A stretch of 64,000 bases of DNA. It comes from Marisa cornuarietis. Its lineage: Eukaryota; Mollusca; Gastropoda; Architaenioglossa; Ampullariidae. The first letter of the stretch is position 1, and each line of letters opens with the position of its first letter. This document shows, piece after piece, positions 38,414-48,750 of the stretch. Made by a program: the position numbers and the translations under genes. The notes under the pieces are model-generated. The model did no database searches. It saw nothing but the letters and a program-made list of their open reading frames with translations, and had not been told where the DNA came from. The stretch spans positions 310,001 to 374,000 of the forward strand of contig SMMW01000082.1 of assembly GCA_004794655.1 (NCBI GenBank), in the 5' to 3' direction.

Positions 38414-38654
38414 GTGAGTACACGCACCATTCACTCCTTCATTCATTTCCTATGCAGTGCTGTACGAGCTTCTCCAACATCTACTAAGCAGGTAAGCATA
38501 CTCACCTGTCTTGCTTCTTCCCTCAGAGACTTATTTCAAGAGTACGACCATCGTGTTGAGAGGATCGACGACATCGCGACACGAAGTGTGTCACCTGATC
38601 GTCTTTCTTAATCTCTGGTTGGTGAGGGGGAGAAGTAGGGTTTTCCTTAAGAGT

Positions 38655-38707
<53 letters not shown>

Positions 38708-40415
38708 CTTGTACAAATGTCCTCACTGGGGCAGCGCATCGGGAGTGTGAGAGTGTGAGAGCAATCCCTAGGGTCAGCTGGTTATCCTCCATCAAGACTC
38801 ACGAGCCGTACACGTTGACCCCAGGTGAGGAGGCCCCTCCTTGCGCTTCTTCTGTCGTATCGACGCATGCGCAGTCTCCTGTGAGCCTTTATTGTGTGGC
38901 AGACATTTCGTCGCTCTGTTACATTCAATAATTTAGGATCCAATTTTCCTGAAAGTCCTGGAACATCGTTTCTAAAAGCAAATTAATAAAAATGTAGATG
39001 AAGGCCAAGATGCCGTAGCTTGTGTCTGTCCCTGTATACTGTATACCATTCAACGCTCCATCTCTTACACCAAGAATTAAATTACCAATCTATAATTATC
39101 AAGAATTAAAAGATGTCAGTCAGTCGGACCTCAACATTCATGGCTTTCATTTTGATGGTTTAGATTATTCACGGGCTTTTCATCAATAATTAAATGGGAA
39201 TGTTTTTAAGTTTCGCAGTCTTCTGCGGGAAATAGCAGACGACACGAGTAGACAACAAAATGAAAAGAAAAGTAAACAAGAAATTAGTAAGTCAATAATG
39301 TATAAGTATTTTAATATTAATCATTTTCTTTTTAAAAAGGTTTGCGTGTGCTAAAATACTAGCTCCACACCCTGGTGTTGCCCTGCCCTGCCCTTTGTCT
39401 TGGTACTAGTCAGCCTTACGCACGTGTTTCATTTGTAACTAATTAAAACATGCAGACATGATACATAGTGTGTCACTTTATAAAATGTACTTATTAACAT
39501 GCATTGCTGCAGTACATTATACATTTTGTATTTTTCATTCAATTTAATGATTAAATAAACTGCTGCAGGGAAGTCTACCCAGTGTCTCGCTCCACTGCCT
39601 TGTGTTACCTGTGGTCAACATTAGTCAGGGGTGTGGGTGTGGGTGGAGCCTAGAGTTACTGACAGATTGTCAACGGTCACAATCCTGTCATCTCCTTGTT
39701 GCACTGAGACAAAGCTGCCGGTCACTGGCCTGAGTCAGCCTCCAGCTCACGACCTGCCTTTTAGCTTCTGTGTCAATAAATATCTTTCCATTTACTGAAA
39801 TGTATTTTATTGTTTTGCTTATTGTTTCTCCAAATTGGTTGGCCGCTACTAATGTTGTGGCATTTAGATGATTCCTCTGATAATAATGACTTCACTGCTG
39901 TAACAGGTCTTGGATGCGTGTGATTAGTATTGTAACTGTCACTGAGCCTTCACCCCTGACGCCGTGAGGTTTGCCACCCGACTCCTCCTTATATTCCCCG
40001 AGGACTAGTTTTGCTCTGACCGAAACTTTCTTTTCTTGGCTGTTATCGCTGGGACACGTTTCTATCATAAAAATGTTCGTCAAGGCAACCAATATCAAAG
40101 ACTTTTTTAAAGGATGTAGTCTCGAAGTAACCCTGATGTCTAGCGAATGCCTGATGTCTAATCAAGATACCTTTCAGCTTAACCAAGATACTTTTTTTTT
40201 TTTTTTTGCCTGACCACGTCTTGTAGAACAGAAGCATTCGTTGGTTGGAGCGATGTCGGGCTTAAAGGTCGGCCTACACAAACTTTCTTTGTGAGTGAAT
40301 TACACTCTCCACCTCTCCATGTCACCAACTCATGTTTGTTTTGTGGGGAGTGCGTGAGTTGACGGACATTGAGTAATTAAAGCCTAAGAGAAAGCACACA
40401 CACACACACACACAC

Positions 40416-40462
<47 letters not shown>

Positions 40463-43400
40463 GCCACTGGTCTGATATTCCAGAGCAGGTCATTTGAGCG
40501 ACCCTGTGAAGCTACAAGCCTACAAGCTACAAATCATGGTAGCTGCTTATTTTCTATCAGACACACTCACGCACACACAGACAGCACGCACACGTGCACA
40601 CAAAAAGAAGTAAAACAAAAAAGAAAAAGAAACATAGCTCTGGCATCGCTAATTGTTTTTTTCTTGTTGACTGAAATGTGTTTTCGTATCAGCATCAGGG
40701 AGGAGGCGGGCTTAATGAAATGCCCACAGGATATTCTACACTTCAACAACGTGAGTTGTCGTCTCCTGACAGAGTCGTTGATCTCCCTTCTAGGCTGAAC
40801 TCTTCTTGGCGGAGACGCCAGTGTTTCTGGCGGGGCTTTGTGCAATTATTTTTTTTTAAAAAACTTGCTTTTTGCGAGGATGAACTCTGAAAAAAACTTT
40901 AGCTTTTTTCTTTATGTTTATTAATTTTCTTTATTATCTACACCACTGATCAGACTTGTCAGATTATTTGTGGAGGGAATCTGATCTGAAGGCGAGCCAT
41001 TAGCTTATCATCAGTGTGAGTATTTCAACTACAGTCCATCTAGCATGAGTGAGGGCTTTGGTGAATTTAGTTTTCAATCGATTTATACACCGGCCTCATC
41101 TTTCTTCCTTGCTTCTCAGTTGTGTCTCCCATTATCACTGAGGTAGTGAGGTAGTCTGTCCTTTTTAAACTTACTTTATGTACCAACCATGAAGTGTAAC
41201 GCCTTGTTCATCACTGTTTATAATTATGTTTTTTCAAAGCTGTTAGTTTTTAAAAATATTGGTTGACACGTGATTGGAAGTAATGACAGATTCTTTCCGC
41301 AGTTCAGTGGCAACATGTCGAAGGCCTTTGGAATGAACATCTGTCGTGAACTTGACTTGTATACGTTGCAGATTCGGGCCCGGCGCCAGCCTGCAGGACC
41401 AACCTGTGTAGTGACCACAGTCGCGGCCTGCGCTGCTCCGAGGGCAGTGTCCTGCACGTGCGCAACGTGACGTGCCTTGGCGGCCTTGAACCCTGCTCCT
41501 GGGCCACGTACGTGACCTTGTACTCGCTGTGCGAGAGTCGCGCCGACTGTGACTCCTCGGGACTGCGCATGCTCATGCCAGCCTACTGCAACAACACGGC
41601 GCCGCAGGCCAGGAATGTCTTCGTCGACTATCTCTGTGTTCCCAGTAAGTGGAGCAACTCTCGACCATCTCTGTCTTTGTAGTTAAGTGTCGGGACTGTG
41701 GACTTTTTCTAGGTTCCTAGTAAGGAGTGGTCCTGTCACGTGTCCATTTCCGCCCCCCCCCCGACCATCCTCACCCAAGGGACCTTCGGGGATAGTTTTC
41801 CTGATTTCATTTGACCACAGACATGTATAGGGTGGACTGCTGTCTGTCTGCCGAGACCAACGCCTAGCCTCTTGCGAAGTCCTCCGCTCCTAGTCTCGGG
41901 GACCTTAAATAATGAATGTGAATAAACCGGAAGCTTTGTAGTCAAAACCCTCCTTCTAGTAGTTAAGCTGAAACGTGACTAAACCGGTAAAGCTTTGTAG
42001 CCAAAAGCCTCGTTCTGTAACTTAACTGAAAAAATCGTCTGCAAGCCGTCCAGTCATACAAGTCCGTGATTTGACCAAGACTCCCGTGAAGCTTACGGCG
42101 CCCGTTCCTTTAGCAAATGTTTCTCCACTTGTTGAAAGAAAACTCAAGTTGACAAACACAGTATTAAAAATAATAAAAATAATAATAAGTTAAATTCTAT
42201 CGTGTAGTCTCTCGGCCCCAACAGCTAAGCTCGTTGCGGTGAACAGGATTCACGAAATAGTCACAAAGAAGTCGAAGGAAGAACAAAGCTGCTCTCCGGC
42301 AATAAACGGCGATCACCGCAGATTCAACGGCGACAAGGGGTTAGTGACATCACAAGAGTATTGAGAATTTATTGAGACATCTCGAGAATATCAAGGAATG
42401 TTAGCATACTAAACAATGAACAGGTGACCATCACTTCAGTGTATACACAGCAACTATACAATGCTGCCCAAGAGTGAAACAGGCCAGAGTGGAATCCAGC
42501 CAATAGATTCCATCAGTTCGCATTTCAAAAGAACATTATATACAATTCAGCTGCAAAATAGAAGAGGGAAGCGAACGCAGCAGAAGTACATTTAAAGATG
42601 AAGATCCAGCACTTTCATCCAAATTGAAACACAAGGAAGAAATAAAATAAAAAAGAGCCGATACCTTCGGTCTGTCATGCGAAGGGACATAACAGTCGAC
42701 GGCTTTTCTCAGTGGACAGGGATAAGGAAGCTACAACAGTATTTTATATTTACTCGCAAAATGCTACATTCTACAAATAGTGTGAGAGTCTTTATTTGAT
42801 GAGAGCCTCCCCCCCCCCAGGTAAATATCTGCTGATTTTGTGTGCAGTAGTTTCACTCTCGCCCTTTTTCCTCCAAATTCCTGCATATGATACCGTGCTT
42901 CCCCAAAAGTAAATCCAGGTCCTACAGTATTTCTCCTAAAGAGGAATGAGGGATTTGTTTTTGGGGAAAATATTATTAAGTACAAAAATCTTCTGGAACA
43001 TCGTCATAACTCTTCGAACCCATAATTCCGGCCTGAATTTCTTGCGACTCCATTTTCCGTTGAATCATTGTCCGTTATAATTTATATTATCATTTATTTT
43101 AAGTATTAATGTAATCATATTATTTATTCATGGGATAATATCATTATTTCCTAATTTAATACGTCCGTCCTGTGTTTCAATGGACGAAGGAAATCCCTCC
43201 AACTGGCTAACGATCTTAACAAGGATTTCTGTTTGGGGTAGGGCTTGTATCACCAGTTTGCTGAAATATCATGCCGGGGCTTATTTTCGGGGAAACACGG
43301 TTTTCTTAATTCGGGAAGCTATCCTGCGAATAAAAGCAAATTGCTACTTTGTGTTCATGATGCCAAAATTGCTACCTTGTGTTAATGATATCAATATCAA

Positions 43401-46400
43401 AATACTCTATTATGAGAGGGACAAAAAACTCTCGTAAAACTTCATGTTCCTCTTGAAAGCTGGATTGGAGATCAGCATTCTAGAATTTCGCTGAGAGTAC
43501 AGGCCGTTAAACAAAGAGAAGAGAAAGAATCAATAAAAGACCCGCCAGACTATCACAGGGCGTAACGGCAACCCGAGAAATCCATAACAGTTCCATTTCC
43601 AGCCTGTGTAGAGAGACAGACCAAGTCCTTGACTATTGTGTGAGAAACCAGCTGAACACGTGTGTGGGACACAGTCACAAAACTCCTCGGACTTCCGAAT
43701 CATTTCAGCTACAATGTTCTCACAGTACAGTAGACTCCCTGCTAACAGGATCTCAAGCAACCACCAACAAAAAGTGGAAGAAATAATACTCTAAATAAAA
43801 AATAAAATAAAATCAATTTCTAGTGGAGTCGCAAGTTCAAAGTTGGTGCTGCGCTGTGTCCCACGTGTCTGTCGCTCACTCCCACCCCATCACCCTGTGT
43901 AAACATGGCGGCTGGCTGGACACTAGTGTTGACATTTGTTTATGCCGAAGCAAGTCCCAAGTAAGGTACACACGTAGTTCTTACCCTCAAGCAGAAGATG
44001 AAACTATGCAAGAGGTTTGAGAAAGGTGAAAGTCGTGCAGCCCTCGTGGAGGAGTTAGATGTCGGCTCGTCAAATATGTCGGACATTAAAGCTCAGTCTC
44101 AGAAAATAAGTGAGTTTTCTGTGCCGTGAACACGTGACACGAGTGTGGAACACCATCGTACTCTTCGTACCCGGAAATGGAAATGCTTGATCAGGTCCCG
44201 TATAAAAGGTTTTCTCTGGAAAAATCTGAGGATGATTGTACTTCTGGACCCATACTGCAGTAAAACGCGAGAGAATTTCATGAAAAAATGAACATGGAGG
44301 CTCATCCAAGTACCTGGCTTCCCGAGTCAAGACTCGTCACATCATCCTGAGCTAGACCTGTCGATACAGAAGTCATGTGTGGCATACAATAGGGTAGTTT
44401 ATAGATCGGCCAAGTTTTGAGAGTAAGCAACTTCACTATAGTTATCGACTTCTACCAATCCTCTGGGGTTAGCTAAGTCCACAGTATTTTTGGAAACCAT
44501 ATTGCGTGCTAACGATTATCAAATCATTAGTTTTCAGCGTGTGTAACCCTAACCTTTCACCTTTAAAAGAAGACTATCATTAGCTAGCAAATAGTTCGCT
44601 GAGCACCGTTCGCCCGTATCTCCGGCGCTGTGGGTCCAGTCCTGTCTCAATTTCAGCTTCGCGTATAAACACCCTCGTACACGCACGCACACACACACAC
44701 ACACGTTTCGTGGGGGGTGGGGGGTTGGGGTGCTAGGCGTGCACAAGGGTGCTCTGTAACAAACACGCAACTCTTCCTTGAGCATGACTCCTGACAACAG
44801 TCCACACAATGTGAGTCCGTCTTCAACCCTCCACCCTTTCTTTTTTCGTCTGTTGGCTACTTTCCTACTCGAGTTACTTTGCAGAATCACGATACCTCAG
44901 TTCTTGTAACCCGATTTCTCTTTGCATTTTCTTTATTTGTCTTTTATTAGTCATCAATACTGTTGTTTGTCCTTCCATCCTTCGTATGTTGTCCATGTCT
45001 CGTTCTTGTCTTAAACGCCCAGAGCTCGCTCCTTACGAGAGTGAGTACCTGTATGCGCTACTGAAAACAAGCGGTCATTAATATTATTAATTAAATTAGC
45101 TATACAGCTGATGCAGATAATATTTTCAGTAAACGTTTGCTTACTGCGAATGTTGATATTAATGTGTGCTAATATGATGTTGACGAGATACAAGAGTATG
45201 TTGGAGAAAGAATAGAAAAGGTAGGGCAGAGAGGGGACAAGGTAAGACAGAGAAGAGAAATGGTGGGACATAAAGGAAAGAAATTATAACAGAGAGAAGA
45301 CTGGTGAAGGCAGGCAAATAAATGTGAACACGTGTCTACATGTGGAATAAATATGACCACTTGTCCGCATGTCCAATAAATGCGATCCTGTCAGCAAATA
45401 TTTACCTTCTTGTGAAAACCATTCTTGTGCGTGTGTTGCCCGCCAGAGGCGCTGCTGCACACCCAGTGTGAGGGTGAGTACCAGACGCTGGACAAACCCT
45501 TCGGGCTGTTGATGAACCCCGCCTTCGGGGGCCGTGCGGGAGGCGCCAATGCGCACTGCAGCTGGCTGCTCTCCCCTGGCGAGCCCTCCCGGAAGATCGT
45601 CGTGACCGTGCACGTGGCACACAGCAAGTGGGGCACCCCCAACTGTACCAACACATTTCTGAGGGTAAGCCACACCTGTTTGTACCATAGTTCTACCCAA
45701 ATCGTACACTCGTATGTCTCACCAGCACTTTACCCGTACATTTCTGTGGGTGAGCCACCACAAACAATATCAGCACGTGTCTGCAAGTGAGCTTTCCTAT
45801 AGTGTGCCAACACATTTCTAAAGGTAGACCACACCACCAACACATGTATAACCCAAACCCTCTACTGTACAAACACAGGTGCGAGTAAGACATCCTAACT
45901 GAAGCAGCTGATTTTTGCGGGTAAGCCACCCCTATCTGTACCAGTACAGTAACACACCCGGCATAAGACCGAAATGTACATAACGCCATAACGACATCAG
46001 TGCTACAAACAGAAAACTACACTCAGTCACAACACCAGACGACACAACACCACCTAGACACAACACCTTTCGTTCGATGACGATAGAACAGTTTGTTGAC
46101 AGGTTCGCTACAAGGACTGCGACACACAAGTTTTCACCATGAAGCACTTTTGTGACCTGCGCCAGGTCAACACCCCGCTGACGTCATGTGGACCCGCTGA
46201 GGTCAGCAGCTGGTTGCCAGCTGCTTCGGACCAGGCCGACCGCTTTCTGGTGTCCTACCACAGTAAGCTCCCCTGTGTACATGAGTGCTGTCCCCTCTTT
46301 CTGGTGTCCTACCACAGTAAGCTCCCCTGTGTACATGAGTGCTGTCCCCTCTTTCTGGTGCCATACCACAGTAAGCTCCCCTGTGTACATGAGTGCTGTC

Positions 46401-47204
46401 CCCTCTTTCTGGTGCCATACCACAGTAAGCTCTCCTCTGTACATGAGTGCTGTCCCCTCTTTTTTGTGTCCTACCACAGTAAGCTCCCCTGAGTACATAA
46501 GGGTTGTCCTCTCTATTTTTGTGTCCTACTACAGTAAGCTCCCCTGAGTACATGAGTGCTGTCCTCTCATTCTCGTGTCCTCTGAAGTGGCATTTTCTGC
46601 AAGAACCTTGTCCGTGACAAGGAGTGGTTCTGTCGTGGCACGAGCTTTATCGCCATCTGACTGGCTTGCCCGTTAAGCATGTGAATCTGTTAGCTTGGTG
46701 AAAAGTTCTCACGATGACGGCTGTGAAAGGAGTTTATTTCTAGTCCACAGTCGCAATATATCAGGTTTATTAAAAATAGCTGAATCGTATTTGCCTGTAA
46801 CTTTCAATGACAGGTACACGAGAAAAATCGTTCTTTCCGAATCACTGTGTGCCTGACTTAGCTGTCAACAAAATATAAAGCCAGAGAAAATGAATGAAAT
46901 GAATGAAATTAAATCCGTAGTACATTTATTCTCTGTGAGCTCGGGGTGGTGGATGTCGACCTTTGCACTTTGTGAATGATGTGACAGCAATCTGTGGGGG
47001 GTTTTCAGTTGTTGAGAGAGACGCGAAGGACTCCACCCCCGGCAACATGTCGAGATGCAGCACCCCGCTGGTGACACCACCCACTTCCACTACCCGCCAG
47101 ACTACGCGCGCCGCTCAGACGGGTCGCAACTACGGGCCGGCAGCTACCATGTTCGACTACTCCGACACCATCAGACACACAGGTGCAACATCGTCTCTCT
47201 CACA

Positions 47205-47258
<54 letters not shown>

Positions 47259-47597
47259 ACGTTTGCTTAGAGAAATGTTCGTGTCAGTTCCAGGGTAGAC
47301 TTATAATCACACTGCTTCTATCCGCTCTTGTAAGGTTCCGCTGCCGTCCCCTCAGGTGTGGTTATGGCTGCCTGATTGATCTGCACCACACACCATGCAG
47401 TGTCTTGATGCCTACCAGTCGATATTTTAATATCAATTCCACCTTTCTCCTTCGCCCAGGAAAAACACTTCAAATGTCTTGAATCTATAAGGAAACTTTC
47501 TTCATTCACCCTTCTCTTTCTCTGTGTGTGTATGTGTGTGTTGTTATGATGTGTGTGCTTGTATGAGTGTTATCATATGTGTGTGCGTGTGTTATGA

Positions 47598-47662
<65 letters not shown>

Positions 47663-48036
47663 GGGCCGTTTCGGTCGTCGATCGCTGTCTGTTGATGAGC
47701 TGCTAATCAATGTTTGAAGACTCCTCACACCACTTAATGACCATTTTCTTGTCCCTCTACCATCAATTTTGTCACCACACCCGGTTCCCATACTGTTCGT
47801 CGATGTTTCCTCCACAAAAATAAGACATCTATTATTTCAGTTTTGTTTCTTGCGTAATAAAAAATAATTAAATAATTAAATAAAGAAAAGTGAGAATTGT
47901 AAATAGTGGAGTTGTCAATATTCCCATGTGTTTGATGTAATCAATGAGTTCTTAGCTTGGAGAACAAAGCTGCGATATCGTGATGGTCATCTTCCCGCTC
48001 AAATATCGGGCGTTGCTTTCTTTCTAGTCTGCAAGC

Positions 48037-48075
<39 letters not shown>

Positions 48076-48290
48076 CACTAAAGACCAGGGTACTTTACAA
48101 GTTTTAAAGAAAGTTTAACAAGTTTTACTTATTTTTATTATTGTACATCTGTGTCAGTTTTGTGACTAGAATGAAAGAAATCCAGATGTTACAGTCTGGA
48201 GTGTGTGTGGTGGGGGGTGAGTGTGTGAGTTATGGGTGAGTGTGTGTGTGTGTGTGAGTGTCTGTGTGTGTTTGGGTGAGTGTGTATGCT

Positions 48291-48333
<43 letters not shown>

Positions 48334-48702
48334 GGGTGAGTGTTTGTGTTGGGGTAAGTGTGTATGTTGGGGGTCAGTGTGTGTGTGTGTTAGGAATGTG
48401 TGTGTGTGTGTGTGTGTGTTTGGGGGTGAGTGTGCCTGCTGAGGGTGAGTATGCGTGTTGGGGGGGGGGGGAGTGTGGTTATGAAGATCTCCGGGTCAGG
48501 TAAATGGAATCGTAATCTGATTGGTCGGCGGTTTTCAGGCGATGACGCCTCGAGGACGGACGATAACTACAAACCGGTCACCTTGCAGTTCAGTGAGTAA
48601 TGAGTATAATATATTGTGACTACTCAAGAGCTCAGGCGTATAGGCCTGGTCACATGACTCGCGTGACGTGGCACTGGGTGTAGTTAAACGATTAGCGTAA
48701 CA

Positions 48703-48750
<48 letters not shown>

